Positions 17,665-26,923 of a DNA stretch of 64,000 bases are shown here, in pieces. The notes below the pieces were generated by a model. It did no database searches. It had not been told where the DNA came from and saw only the letters and a list, made by a program, of their open reading frames with translations. How positions within the stretch are numbered: position 1 is the stretch's first letter; the number at the start of each line of letters is the position of its first letter. The DNA is taken from positions 1-64,000 of the forward strand of contig NZ_JACYUG010000007.1 in the NCBI RefSeq assembly GCF_014841615.1, given 5' to 3'. This DNA comes from Sphingomonas sp. CFBP 8760 (GTDB lineage Bacteria; Pseudomonadota; Alphaproteobacteria; Sphingomonadales; Sphingomonadaceae). Position numbers and translations under genes: made by a program.

Positions 17665-18221
17665 GCCGCCCGTCGTTTCCGCCACCATTGCACCCCCAGG
17701 ATCAACGCCGCCACCGTCGCCGCCGCGATTCCCACCGTGGTCACGCTGGGGCTGTACCGGTCGAGCAGCGCGGTGATCCCCTGTCCGAACACATAGCCCA
17801 GCGTGGTGAACAGCGTGCCCCACACCACCGCCGCGACCGCGTTCAGCGTCACGAACATCCGCGCGGACACGCCGGTGGTGCCGATCGCCACCGGGCTGAT
17901 CGTGCGGAACCCGTAGATGAAGCGGAACGCGAGGATGAACCCCGCCGGATGCCGCTCGAACGCGGTCAGCGCGCGGGCGAAGGCGGGCTTCTGCATCCAC
18001 CGCACCACGCGCGGATGGTCGCGGAACCGCCGCCCGGTCAGGAACAGCAGCTGGTCGGCGGTGAACGATCCCAGCACCGCCACCGCGATCGCACCGGCCA
18101 GCGGCACCAGACCCTGATGCGCCATCACCCCGCCGGTGACGACCACGGTCTCCCCCTCCACCCCCGCGCCGATGAAGATCGCGATCAGGCCGTACCGTGC
18201 AAGGATCGCCGCGATCGTCAT
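17661..18221 (-). CDS. DedA-family membrane protein
   Basis: A 186-residue polytopic inner-membrane protein of the DedA/VTT family, members of which act in lipid carrier recycling and membrane homeostasis. Visible features are the paired early helices with GVEGETVVVTGGVMAH (the family's conserved Glu and Gly), GxxxAD in LGSFTADQLLFLTGR, the amphipathic FRFIYGFRTISPVAIG, and two C-terminal helices ending in WWRKRRAA. The start ATG 18221 lies 10 bp after the ptrB stop without a clear ribosome site, so it is likely coupled to ptrB translation. Its own stop overlaps the next start as ATGA. Confidence 0.9.
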   Translation of the reverse strand: MTIAAILARYGLIAIFIGAGVEGETVVVTGGVMAHQGLVPLAGAIAVAVLGSFTADQLLFLTGRRFRDHPRVVRWMQKPAFARALTAFERHPAGFILAFRFIYGFRTISPVAIGTTGVSARMFVTLNAVAAVVWGTLFTTLGYVFGQGITALLDRYSPSVTTVGIAAATVAALILGVQWWRKRRAA

Positions 18222-18231
18222 GGTCAGGGCG

Positions 18232-20334
18232 TCAGCCCGCGATCCCCAGCTGCCACAGCACGAAGGCATGTTCCTCCGCCACTTCGCGCAGGGATTCGAA
18301 CCGGCCGGACTTGCCGCCATGGCCCGCCCCCATGTTGGTCTTCAGCAGCAGCAGATTGTCGTCCGTCTTGGTCGCGCGCAGCTTCGCGGCCCATTTCGCC
18401 GGTTCCCAATAGGTCACGCGCGGATCGTTCAGCCCGCCGGAAATGAACAGCGGCGGATAGGCGTGCGCCTTCACGTTGTCATAGGGGCTGTACGACCGGA
18501 TCAGCGCGAACGCCGCCGGGTCCTCGATCGGGTTGCCCCATTCGGGCCATTCCCCTGGCGTCAGCGGCAGGTCCGCGTCGAGCATCGTGTTCAGCACGTC
18601 GACGAACGGCACGTCCGCCACCACCGCGCCCCACAGGTCGGGATCGGAATTGACCACCGCGCCCATCAGCTCGCCGCCCGCCGATCCGCCCGCGATCGCG
18701 ATCCGCCCGGCGCTCGTCCATCTGTCCGCCACCAGCCCGCGCGCCACGTCGACGAAATCGTTGAACGTGTTGGTCCGCTTGGTCAGCTTGCCGTCCAGAT
18801 ACCATTGCTGGCCCAGATCGTCGCCGCCCCGGATATGCGCGATCGCAAACGCCATCCCCCGGTCGAGCAGGCTCAACCGCCCGGTCGAGAAGCCCGGCGG
18901 GATCGCCATGCCGTACGCGCCATACGCATAGAGATAGACCGCGCCCGTCCCGTCGCGCGGAAAATCGGCCGGGTACACGATCGACACCGGCACCTCGGTG
19001 CCGTCGCGCGCGGCGATCTTCATCCGCTCGGTGCGATAGCGGCCGGCGTCGTAGCCGGACGGGATCTCCTGCACCTTCAGCGTCGTCAGCCCACCGGTCG
19101 CCACGTCGTAATCATAGACGGTGCCGGGCGTCACCATCGACTGGTACCCCATCCGCAGCACTTGGCTGTCGTATTCGGGATTGTCGCCGAGGCCAGCGGC
19201 ATAGCTCGCCTCCGGGAACGCCACCCGCACCGGCGCCGTGCCCGCGTCGTAGCGATGGATCTCGACCTGATCCAACCCGTCCTCGCGCCCCTCCACCACG
19301 AAGAAGTCGCGGTAACACTCCACCCCCGTCATGTAGAAATGCGGCGACGGCGCGATCAGTTCGCGCCAGTCGCCCGGCGCATCGATGCTCGCGGTACACA
19401 GCCGGAATTGCGGATCGGTGTCGTTGGTGTGGATGAACAGCGTGCCGTCATGCTCGTCCACGTCATATTCGCGCCCCTCGACGCGGGGGGCGACCAGGAT
19501 CGGCGTCGCGGTCGGATCGCCCGCCGGCACCAGCCTGATCTCGCTGGTCACATGGTCGCCGGTGCCGATCGCGATCCACACGCGCGACGAGGTTTCGCCG
19601 ATCGACACGCGGAAGCCCTCGTCCGCCTCCTTGTACAGCTCGATATCGTCCGCCACCGGCGTGCCCAGCCGGTGCAGCCGGGCATTGTCGGTCCGCCACT
19701 GCTCGTTCGCCAGGCCGTACAGGAAGCCGCTGTCGTCCGCCGTCCACACGATGTCGGACAGCATCCCCGGGATCACCTCGGGCAGGTCGCGCCCGGTCGC
19801 CAGTTCCTTCACCCGCACCGTGAAGCGTTCCGCGCCGGTATCGTCGATCGCATAGGCCAGATGCCGCCCGTCGTTGCTGACCGCGAACGCGCCGAGCGAG
19901 AAATATTCCTTCCCCTCCGCCAGCGCCGGTTCGTCGAGCAGCAGTTCGTCGGCGCTGCCGTCGGCCGGCGCGCCCACCGGCCGGCGCCACCATTTGCGAT
20001 ACTGGCCGCCCGTCTCGAACGCGGTCCAGTACAGCCAGTCGCCGTCCTTCTGCGGCACCGAGGAATCGTCCTCCTTGATGCGGCCCTTCATCTCTTCGTA
20101 CAGCGTGTCGACCAGCGGCCGGTGCGGCGCCATCGCCGCCTCGAAATACACGTTCTCCGCGTCCAGATAGGCGAGGATCGCGGGGTCCTTCACGTCCGGA
20201 TAGCCGGCATCCTTCAGCCACGCATAGGGATCGTCGATCGTCTCGCCATGCACCGTGACGCTGTACGGCCGCCGCTCCGCCACCGGGGGGGCGGGCAGGT
20301 CGGTCGGGATGGCGGGGGGAACGGAATCGGTCAT
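18232..20334 (-). CDS. ptrB: Oligopeptidase B (S9A prolyl-oligopeptidase family)
   Basis: A 700-residue serine peptidase that cuts short peptides after basic residues in its well-known members. The N-terminal beta-propeller starts with DDPYAWLKDAGYPDV, a standard family opening. The C-terminal alpha/beta-hydrolase domain has the nucleophile in GGSAGG (Ser551), Asp637 in GLNDPRV and His672 in GAGHGGKSGR. The fragment VPFVDVLNTMLDADLPLT is typical of oligopeptidase B. There is no signal peptide, so it is cytosolic. ATG 20334 is the natural start. It heads an operon with the DedA and thioesterase genes, 10 bp and -4 bp apart. Confidence 0.93.
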   Translation of the reverse strand: MTDSVPPAIPTDLPAPPVAERRPYSVTVHGETIDDPYAWLKDAGYPDVKDPAILAYLDAENVYFEAAMAPHRPLVDTLYEEMKGRIKEDDSSVPQKDGDWLYWTAFETGGQYRKWWRRPVGAPADGSADELLLDEPALAEGKEYFSLGAFAVSNDGRHLAYAIDDTGAERFTVRVKELATGRDLPEVIPGMLSDIVWTADDSGFLYGLANEQWRTDNARLHRLGTPVADDIELYKEADEGFRVSIGETSSRVWIAIGTGDHVTSEIRLVPAGDPTATPILVAPRVEGREYDVDEHDGTLFIHTNDTDPQFRLCTASIDAPGDWRELIAPSPHFYMTGVECYRDFFVVEGREDGLDQVEIHRYDAGTAPVRVAFPEASYAAGLGDNPEYDSQVLRMGYQSMVTPGTVYDYDVATGGLTTLKVQEIPSGYDAGRYRTERMKIAARDGTEVPVSIVYPADFPRDGTGAVYLYAYGAYGMAIPPGFSTGRLSLLDRGMAFAIAHIRGGDDLGQQWYLDGKLTKRTNTFNDFVDVARGLVADRWTSAGRIAIAGGSAGGELMGAVVNSDPDLWGAVVADVPFVDVLNTMLDADLPLTPGEWPEWGNPIEDPAAFALIRSYSPYDNVKAHAYPPLFISGGLNDPRVTYWEPAKWAAKLRATKTDDNLLLLKTNMGAGHGGKSGRFESLREVAEEHAFVLWQLGIAG

Positions 20335-20426
20335 GCCCGTTCCATAGCGGCTGCCACCGCCATGTCGACGCTTCGCACGCGCCCCCGCCCCGCCGCCCTA
20401 CCCTTCTGCCGCCTCCTCTTCTGCCA

Positions 20427-20518
20427 CCTCCCCGGCGGAAGCCGGGGTCCAGTTGGGACGGCCGTCGTGGATCGTCACCACACTTCACCCAACTGGGCCT
20501 TGGCCGCCGCCGGGGAGG
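20427..20518. repeat. Palindromic repeat, family B, copy 1
   Basis: An imperfect inverted repeat of about 92 bp. The left arm reads CCTCCCCGGCGGAAGCCGGG and continues to CCAGTTGGG; the right arm starts CCCAACTGGG and ends CCGCCGGGGAGG. A second copy in the same orientation lies at 21299-21389, so the two flank the retropepsin gene. Confidence 0.8.
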
Positions 20519-20606
20519 CGATGATGGCGGCGGTGACGCGCGCCAGTGACCAGCGAAAAGAACGCCGTACACCCCTCATACAGCCCCGCCGCGTTACATC
20601 CGCACC

Positions 20607-21254
20607 ATGCTCCCCGGCACGTTCACCTTTCCCGATCCGCTCACCACCCCCGCCCCCTATGCCGTCGCCGTCGCGATCGTCGCGGTGCTGATGCTGGCGC
20701 GGCGGGTCGCGATCGTGCGGCTGGGGGTGCAGATCGTCACCTGGGGCGTGCTCGCGCTGCTGCTGGTGATGGTGATCGACCAGCGCGCCGATGTCGATCC
20801 GTGGATCGGCCGGATCGCGGCGATGCTGAAGCTGGAGGACCAGCGCGTCGTCGGCGACACGATGCGCGTCCGGATGAGCCCCGACGGCCATTTCTGGGTC
20901 CGTGTCCGGCTGGGCAATACCGAACGGCGGATGCTGATCGACAGCGGCGCCACCGTCACCGCCGTCTCCACCCGCACCGCCGCCGCGGCGGGGCTGGAGG
21001 CGGGCGGCGGCATCGTCCCCGTGCTGCTGCGCACCGCCAACGGCACCGTGCAGGCGCAGACCGCGCGGGTCGACGAACTGCGCCTCGGCAACATCGTCGC
21101 CCGCGACCTCACCGTCGTCGTCTCGCCTGCGTTCGGCGAGGTCAACGTGATCGGCATGAACTTCCTGTCGCGCCTGAAGTCGTGGCGGGTGGAGGACAAC
21201 ACGCTGATCCTCGTGCCGCACCACCCGCAAAAGCCGGACCCCGCGACGGCCTGA
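20607..21254 (+). CDS. Retropepsin-like membrane aspartic protease
   Basis: A 215-residue protein with two membrane helices (about residues 19-32 and 44-57). A soluble domain carries one aspartic protease motif, MLIDSGATVTAVS, with Asp112. The later NVIGMNFLSRLKSWRVEDNTLIL is the usual closing strand of the single-domain bacterial retropepsin-like proteases (clan AA, TIGR02281-like). Such proteins act as dimers, and the catalytic domain probably faces the periplasm. The gene is alone between two copies of palindromic repeat family B. Substrate unknown. Confidence 0.88.
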   Translation: MLPGTFTFPDPLTTPAPYAVAVAIVAVLMLARRVAIVRLGVQIVTWGVLALLLVMVIDQRADVDPWIGRIAAMLKLEDQRVVGDTMRVRMSPDGHFWVRVRLGNTERRMLIDSGATVTAVSTRTAAAAGLEAGGGIVPVLLRTANGTVQAQTARVDELRLGNIVARDLTVVVSPAFGEVNVIGMNFLSRLKSWRVEDNTLILVPHHPQKPDPATA

Positions 21255-21270
21255 CCCTTCCCCTCTCCTG

Positions 21271-21298
21271 CCTCCCTTCTTCTGCCTCCCTTCTTCTG
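21271..21298 (+). repeat. 14-bp direct repeat, two copies
   Basis: CCTCCCTTCTTCTG occurs twice in tandem immediately before palindromic repeat copy 2 of family B. Confidence 0.8.
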
Positions 21299-21389
21299 CC
21301 TCCCCGGCGGAGGCCGGGGCCCAGTTGGGAAGGCCGCAGTAAGTTAGTCACGAACGTCCCCCAACTGGGTCCCGGCCTCCGCCGGGGAA
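21299..21389. repeat. Palindromic repeat, family B, copy 2
   Basis: The left arm reads CCTCCCCGGCGGAGGCCGGG and continues to CCAGTTGGG; the right arm reads CCAACTGGG and continues to CCGCCGGGGAAG. It is highly similar to 20427-20518, with a diverged middle. The rest of the 340-bp gap 21255-21595 holds no gene. Confidence 0.8.
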
Positions 21390-21595
21390 GCGTATGAAGG
21401 AAGGCGCAACCGCGCCCCATGCCCCCCTGTCCTACACTCACCGCATCTGCCAGAACCCGCCGCCATGATCGTCGCGTCCGCCCCCGTCATGTACCCCGTG
21501 CCTGCCGGCCGCACCTCATGCGCCCACCCCGCGCACCCCTGTAGGATGCGACTTTCGTGACTTTCCACCGTGACCTTTCAGCCCCGGATACCGCC

Positions 21596-23398
21596 ATGTC
21601 TTCCCATTCCGCCCGTCTCGCCGCCCTTCGCGACCAGCTCGCCCGCCAGCGACTGGACGGTGTCGTCATCCCGCTGACCGACGAGCATCTCAGCGAATAT
21701 GTCGGCGCCTATGCGCAGCGGCTGGCCTGGCTGACCGGGTTCGGCGGCTCGGCCGGCACCGCCGTCGTGCTGGCGGATGGCGCCGCGATCTTCACCGACG
21801 GCCGCTACACGCTGCAGGTCCGCGAACAGGTGTCCGCCGCCGACTGGACCTATGTCGATGTGCCGCAGACCCCGGTCGCCGACTGGCTGGCCGCGCACGC
21901 CCCCGCCGGTGCGCGGATCGGCTACGACGCCTGGCTGCATCCGCAGACCTGGGTGGACGACACCGCCGCCGCCCTCGCCGCCACCGGCGCGGTACTGGTC
22001 GCGGTGGACGCCAATCCCGTCGACGCGATCTGGACGGATCGCCCCGCCCCCTCCCCCGCGCCGCTGACGGTGCAGGCCGATGCCCATGCCGGCGTCGCCT
22101 CCGCGGCAAAGCGCGCCGCGATCGCCGACTGGCTGGTGGCGCGGCGTGCGGACGCGGTGGTGCTGTCCGCGCTCGATTCGATCGCGTGGCTGCTCAACAT
22201 CCGGGGCGGCGATGTCGATCACACCCCCGTCGCGCTCGCCTATGCGATCCTCCACGCGGACGGCGCGACCGACCTGTTCGTCGCGCCCGGCAAGATCGAC
22301 GATGCGGTGCGCCAGCATCTCGGCAATGCCGTCCGCCTGCACGACCGCACCGCCTTCGCCGCCGCGCTGCACGATCTGGCCGGCAGGCGCGTCGTCGCCG
22401 ATCCCGCCGGCTCGGTCGCCGCGATCGTGCAGGCGCTGGCCGCCGGCGGCGCGACCGTGGTGGCGGAGCGCGATCCGGTGCTGCTGGCCAAGGCGATCAA
22501 GAACCCGGTCGAGATCGCCGGCCACCGTGCCGCCTCCGCGCGTGACGGTGCCGCGCTCACCCGCTTCCTCCACTGGGCGGCCACCACCTGTCCGGCGGGC
22601 ACCGAAACCGAATTGTCGGCGGCGGCGAAGCTGCTGGAATTCCGGCAGGCGACCGGGTGCCTGATCGACACCAGCTTCGCCACCATCTCCGCCACCGGCG
22701 CGCACGGGGCCAGTCCGCACTATCACGTCACCCCCGAATCGGATGCGCCGATCCTGCCCGGCCAGCTCTATCTGATCGATTCGGGCGGCCAATATGCCGA
22801 TGGCACCACCGACGTGACCCGGGTGCTGCCGATCGGCCCGCCGACGCCGGAGATGCGCGACCGCTTCACCCGCGTGCTGAAGGGGCATATCGCGATCGCC
22901 ACCGCGGTCTTCCCCGATGGCACCTGCGGCGGCCAGATCGATGCGCTGGCCCGGGCGCCGCTCTGGCAGGCGGGGCTGGATTACGGCCATGGCACCGGCC
23001 ACGGCGTCGGCGCCTATCTGTCGGTGCACGAAGGGCCGCAGCGGATCGCCAAGCCCGATTATCCCGGCGGTCAGGCGCTCGAACCGTTGCGCGCCGGCAT
23101 GATGCTGTCGAACGAGCCGGGCTACTACAAGGCCGGCGACTACGGCATCCGGATCGAGAACCTGTTGCTGGTCGAACCGCGCACCATTGCCGGCGGCGAT
23201 CCCGACCGCGCGATGCTGGGGTTCGAGACGCTCACCTTCGCGCCCATCGAGCGCGACCTGATCGACCCGGCCCTATTGACGCCGGACGAGCTTTCATGGC
23301 TCAATGCCTATCACGCCACGGTGACGAAGATCATCGGGACGCAACTCGATGGAGAGGTGCTGCAATGGCTTTTGGAAAAATGTGCGCCCGTCGGCTGA
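21596..23398 (+). CDS. Xaa-Pro aminopeptidase (M24B, aminopeptidase P)
   Basis: A 600-residue metallopeptidase that removes N-terminal residues before proline. Two creatinase-type N-terminal domains (SARLAALRDQLARQRLDGVVIPLTDEHLSEY at the start) precede the pita-bread catalytic domain. All five metal-binding segments are visible: DSGGQYADGTTDVTR (two Asp), HGTGHGVGAYLSVHEG (His), NEPGYYKAGDYGIR (Glu) and IRIENLLLV (Glu). Length matches the three-domain eukaryote-like aminopeptidase P. ATG 21596 is used; GTG 21557 upstream would add 13 unlikely residues. Cytosolic. Confidence 0.92.
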   Translation: MSSHSARLAALRDQLARQRLDGVVIPLTDEHLSEYVGAYAQRLAWLTGFGGSAGTAVVLADGAAIFTDGRYTLQVREQVSAADWTYVDVPQTPVADWLAAHAPAGARIGYDAWLHPQTWVDDTAAALAATGAVLVAVDANPVDAIWTDRPAPSPAPLTVQADAHAGVASAAKRAAIADWLVARRADAVVLSALDSIAWLLNIRGGDVDHTPVALAYAILHADGATDLFVAPGKIDDAVRQHLGNAVRLHDRTAFAAALHDLAGRRVVADPAGSVAAIVQALAAGGATVVAERDPVLLAKAIKNPVEIAGHRAASARDGAALTRFLHWAATTCPAGTETELSAAAKLLEFRQATGCLIDTSFATISATGAHGASPHYHVTPESDAPILPGQLYLIDSGGQYADGTTDVTRVLPIGPPTPEMRDRFTRVLKGHIAIATAVFPDGTCGGQIDALARAPLWQAGLDYGHGTGHGVGAYLSVHEGPQRIAKPDYPGGQALEPLRAGMMLSNEPGYYKAGDYGIRIENLLLVEPRTIAGGDPDRAMLGFETLTFAPIERDLIDPALLTPDELSWLNAYHATVTKIIGTQLDGEVLQWLLEKCAPVG

Positions 23399-23502
23399 TG
23401 CTGGTCGTCCTCGCGGTAGCCTGCGCCTACGGCGCGTCGGTCGCCACGCGCGAGGCGGTGGATATCGCCAGTCACGCCACCGGATCGTTCGGCATCGGCT
23501 GA
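23365..23502 (+). CDS. Possible 45-residue membrane peptide
   Basis: A frame overlapping the aminopeptidase end by 34 bp, reading MAFGKMCARRLMLVVLAVACAYGASVATREAV and ending GSFGIG. A basic N-terminus and hydrophobic core look like a signal or membrane segment, and GAGAGG precedes the ATG. It is also antisense to the 58-residue gene at 23472-23648 over 31 bp. It may be a real coupled small gene or chance; low confidence. Confidence 0.25.
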   Translation: MAFGKMCARRLMLVVLAVACAYGASVATREAVDIASHATGSFGIG

Positions 23503-23648
23503 TCGCCTTGTCCGGTAGCGGCGATATCGGCTTCGGTGGCGTCGCCCGTGGCCACCGCCGCCGCCGATTCGCGCGCCTGCCCTTTCCGCCGCCGCAGATT
23601 GGCCCTCAGCGCCGCCGCCCGCCGCTCGTCCCGCTCGTTGTTCGCCAT
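23472..23648 (-). CDS. 58-residue basic-then-acidic small protein, unknown
   Basis: MANNERDERRAAALRANLRRRKGQARE, then an Ala/Gly/Asp-rich tail. The basic helical N-terminus and low-complexity tail are typical of many short sphingomonad proteins. AGGGGAAG stands just before the ATG at 23648, which supports the start. There is no signal peptide. Function unknown; the basic helix could bind RNA or DNA, but this is not shown. Confidence 0.5.
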   Translation of the reverse strand: MANNERDERRAAALRANLRRRKGQARESAAAVATGDATEADIAATGQGDQPMPNDPVA

Positions 23649-23729
23649 GGCTTCCCCTAGCCGTTCGAACAAAGCCTTGACAATCCGTCCCCCCTCCGCT
23701 CTAGGCGCGCTTCGCCCGTCGGGTCGAGT

Positions 23730-23804
<75 letters not shown>

Positions 23805-23864
23805 TTTTCTCCTGATATCTCCGCCATTTGGCGGACCCGGGTCGCGACAGGCCGTCGCTCGCGG

Positions 23865-24770
23865 TCATCCGGCGCCACCGGCACCGATTCTTTCCGCCAG
23901 GAAGTCGACGAACACGCGCACCCGCGCCGGCATGGTCGCCCCGCCGACGAACAGCGCGTGGAGCGGCTCGCGGTCCTGCGGGTTGAACGCCTCCAGCAGC
24001 GGCACCAGCCGGCCCGAAATGAGGTCATCGTCCACCGCGAACCGCCCGACCCTCGCGATACCGACGCCGGCCCGCGCGAGTTGCGCCAGCGACTCGCCGT
24101 TGTTCGCCTCGATCGACCCCGTCACCGCCAGCGCCCGGTCGCGCCCGTCCTCGCGGAACGGCCAGCCGGGTTCGGCACGCCGGAAGTTGAAGCTCAGGCA
24201 ATTGTGCGCGAGCAGGTCGTCCGGCACCCGCGGCGTGCCCTCCCGCGCGAGATAATCGGGCGAGGCGACCACCACCCGACCCGTCTCGCCCAGCTTGCGT
24301 GCCGTCAGCGGACTGTCGGCCAACTGGCCGAAACGGACCGCGACATCCGCCTGCCCGCCCAGCACATCGACGATCCGGTCCGACAGGTTCAGGTCGATAA
24401 GGATACCGGGATAGCGCGCGGTGAAATCGCCCAGCAGCGGCACGACGAACAACCGGCCATGCGCCAGCGACGCGGTGACGCGCAGCCGGCCGCGCGGCGA
24501 CGCCTGATCGGCGATGCTGCCCTCCACCTCCGCCAGATCGGCGAGGATGCGGCGGGCGGCGCGCAGATACGCCTCGCCCTCCCCGGTCAGCGCCAGCGCG
24601 CGCGTGGTGCGGACCAGCAACCGCACACCCAGCCGCGCCTCGATCCGCCCGACGATGCGGCTGACCGCCGATGGCGTCAGCCCCAGCGCCCGCGCCGCCG
24701 CCGACAGGCTGCCCTGCGCCGCGACGCTGGCGAACACCGCCATCTCCCCCGATCGACCGCCGACGTCCAT
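23865..24770 (-). CDS. LysR-family transcription regulator
   Basis: A 301-residue LysR-type regulator. The N-terminal winged HTH reads MAVFASVAAQGSLSAAARALGLTPSAVSRIVGRIEARLGVRLLVR. The C-terminal effector domain contains GRLRVTASLAHGRLFVVPLLGDF and LARAGVGIARVGRFAVDDDL. Sequence style (LLxRTTRALALTGEGEAYL) is that of the AaeR/DmlR-like subgroup. It is divergent from an MFS transporter gene with 96 bp between, the classic arrangement for a regulator of its neighbour. Likely an activator or repressor of the transporter; ligand unknown. Confidence 0.92.
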   Translation of the reverse strand: MDVGGRSGEMAVFASVAAQGSLSAAARALGLTPSAVSRIVGRIEARLGVRLLVRTTRALALTGEGEAYLRAARRILADLAEVEGSIADQASPRGRLRVTASLAHGRLFVVPLLGDFTARYPGILIDLNLSDRIVDVLGGQADVAVRFGQLADSPLTARKLGETGRVVVASPDYLAREGTPRVPDDLLAHNCLSFNFRRAEPGWPFREDGRDRALAVTGSIEANNGESLAQLARAGVGIARVGRFAVDDDLISGRLVPLLEAFNPQDREPLHALFVGGATMPARVRVFVDFLAERIGAGGAG

Positions 24771-24866
24771 CTGTGACTCCCAGGCAAAGCTGCTGGTCCC
24801 ATTCTCCGGCTACCGCGCGGACGCGCAAGCCATCATCTCTGCAGGAGCAACAAAGGACCATTCGTC

Positions 24867-26027
24867 ATGCGCCTCAACCTCCCCCTGCTCGCGCTGGCGA
24901 CAGGCGCCTTCGGCATCGGCGTGACCGAGTTCGCGCCGATGGGGATGCTGCCCGGCATCGCCAGCGATCTGGGCGTGTCGATCCCGGCGGCGGGGCTGCT
25001 GGTCAGCGCCTATGCGATGGGGGTGCTGATCGGTGCACCATTGATGACGCTGACGACCGGGCGGATCGACCGGCGGACGCTGCTGGTCGCGCTGATGGGC
25101 ATCTTCACGCTCGGCAACGCGCTGTCGGCGCTGGCGGACGGATACTGGACGCTGATGATCGCGCGGGTCGTCACGTCGTTCAACCACGGTGCGTTCTTCG
25201 GCGTCGGTTCAGTCGTCGCCGCCAGCCTCGTCCCCGCCGACAAGCGCGCGGGCGCGGTCGCGGCGATGTTCACCGGGCTGACGGTGGCGACGATCGGCGG
25301 CGTGCCGCTGGCAACCTGGGCGGGCGAGGTGCTGGGCTGGCGCACCGCCTTTGCCGGGATCGCCGGCGTGGGGGCAGTGGCGATGCTGTCGCTGCGGCTG
25401 GCGCTGCCATCGCTGCCGGTTACGCAGGACAGCGACATGCGTGCGGAACTGAGGGTACTCACGCGCGGTCCGGTGCTGGCGGCGCTGGCGCTGACCGTCG
25501 TCGGGGCGAGCGCGATGTTCACCGTGTTCACCTATATCGTCCCGATCCTGCGCGACGAGACGCACGCCTCGACCGGCTTCGTCACCGCGATGCTGGTGCT
25601 GTACGGCATCGGGCTGACGATCGGGAACACGCTGGGCGGACGGCTGGCGGACCGATCGATCGATCGGACGCTGGTCGGGAGTTTTGCGACGCTCGCCACG
25701 GTGCTGGTGGTGTTCGCCGGCGTCATGCACTGGCCGCTGCCCGCCGCTGCCGCGATCCTGATCTGGGGCATCGCCAGCTTCGCGATCGTGCCGCCGCTGC
25801 AGATGCGGGTGATGGAGGCCGCCGCGGATGCGCCGAACCTCGCCTCGGCGATGAACATCGGTGCATTCAACCTCGGCAACGCGATCGGCGCGGCGCTGGG
25901 CGGCGGCGTGATCGGCGCGGGGCGTGGTCTGCCGGCGGTGTCGCTGGCGGGCGGGGCGATGGCGGCGGCGGCGCTGGTCATGCTGATCGCGATCGGGCGG
26001 CGGCGGGCCGTGACGTGTCCGGCGTGA
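24867..26027 (+). CDS. MFS transporter (DHA1-type, AraJ/YdhP-like)
   Basis: A 386-residue major facilitator with twelve predicted membrane helices. It starts with LPLLALATGAFGIGVTEFAPMGMLPGIASDLGVS, the typical opening of AraJ/YdhP-like drug or sugar efflux proteins. The loop 2-3 motif appears as LMTLTTGRIDRRTLL. These inner-membrane proton antiporters export small molecules; the substrate cannot be read from the sequence. ATG 24867 has AAAGGA upstream. It is paired with the divergent LysR gene. Confidence 0.9.
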   Translation: MRLNLPLLALATGAFGIGVTEFAPMGMLPGIASDLGVSIPAAGLLVSAYAMGVLIGAPLMTLTTGRIDRRTLLVALMGIFTLGNALSALADGYWTLMIARVVTSFNHGAFFGVGSVVAASLVPADKRAGAVAAMFTGLTVATIGGVPLATWAGEVLGWRTAFAGIAGVGAVAMLSLRLALPSLPVTQDSDMRAELRVLTRGPVLAALALTVVGASAMFTVFTYIVPILRDETHASTGFVTAMLVLYGIGLTIGNTLGGRLADRSIDRTLVGSFATLATVLVVFAGVMHWPLPAAAAILIWGIASFAIVPPLQMRVMEAAADAPNLASAMNIGAFNLGNAIGAALGGGVIGAGRGLPAVSLAGGAMAAAALVMLIAIGRRRAVTCPA

Positions 26028-26194
26028 AACCCGGCAGGCGGGCCGATCGGCCTCGGCTCCCGTCTCCCGGCCAGCGTTGTCCGACACGATGACGATGCGC
26101 GCGGACCGAACCATGTCGCCGATACAGTTCGGCCCGGGCGCCACAGGCACCTAGGCCAAACCACATCGCAGTCACTGACCGCAAACGGCGTCGA

Positions 26195-26770
26195 TCAGAT
26201 CTTCATCGTCTTGGCCATGTTCAGATGGGCGGTGACGATCGGGATCATCTCGCTGGCGAACGTCTTGAGCTGGGGGGCGTCGCCGGTGGCGGCATAGGCC
26301 TTCAGCGCATCGAGCGTCTGCTGATGCCCGGCCGCCTGTTCGGTCTTGTAGGCCTGATCGAAGGCGGCCCCGTTCAGGGTCTTCAGCTGGTCGAGCTTCT
26401 GCTGCTGCTCGGCATTCAACGCAGGGTTGGGGGTGATCGCCGGCGTCACGCCGGCCGCCGCGGTCTTCAGCTTGGCGGTGGAGGTGGTATGCGCCTCGAT
26501 CATCTTGTTGGCATAGGACTTCACGGCCGCCGATGCGCCGTTGGTCAGGGCAAGCCGCGAGGTTTCGATCTCGAACGCATCGCTGGCCGCGGCGACGTTC
26601 GCGAAGCTCTGGGCGCCGCTTGCCGTGACGGATGGCGTACCGGGCACGTTGGTCCCGTCGACCTCGGTGTTCGTCGTCATGGTGTTGACCTGACCGGCTT
26701 CGTTGCTGCGGCCGCAGCCGGCAAGTGCCACCACAGCGGTGGCGGTGATGATCGTTTTGCGAAATGTCAT
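26195..26770 (-). CDS. DUF4142 lipoprotein
   Basis: A 191-residue DUF4142 protein. The N-terminus is a lipoprotein signal (hydrophobic core and lipobox VALAGC, Cys19), so the mature form is membrane-tethered in the periplasm. The DUF4142 helical bundle follows (FANVAAASDAFEIETSRLAL, VKSYANKMIEAHTTSTAKL, GAAFDQAYKTEQAAGHQQTLDAL, LKTFASEMIPIVTAHLNMAKTM). The conserved His residues in the bundle might bind metal. The family has no firm function but is often stress-linked. ATG 26770 has AGGGAA upstream. It is divergent from the DUF3597 gene. Confidence 0.9.
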   Translation of the reverse strand: MTFRKTIITATAVVALAGCGRSNEAGQVNTMTTNTEVDGTNVPGTPSVTASGAQSFANVAAASDAFEIETSRLALTNGASAAVKSYANKMIEAHTTSTAKLKTAAAGVTPAITPNPALNAEQQQKLDQLKTLNGAAFDQAYKTEQAAGHQQTLDALKAYAATGDAPQLKTFASEMIPIVTAHLNMAKTMKI

Positions 26771-26923
26771 AGCGGGATTCCCTGATAGCGTATCGGCGAG
26801 CACATCGGCACGTCAGCGGGATAACTGCGTACGCAACGCTGACGTTCCCAATGGACCCTCTGACGTGTCCCTGTCGTTCATGCCGACACCGCAACGACGG
26901 TCGCCATTCAAGGAACGGATACG

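Noticed and set aside
18136-20691. Long plus-strand frame antisense to oligopeptidase B
   Set aside because: Composition is Arg/His/Gln-rich without motifs; the minus strand encodes a complete S9 peptidase with its full catalytic triad.
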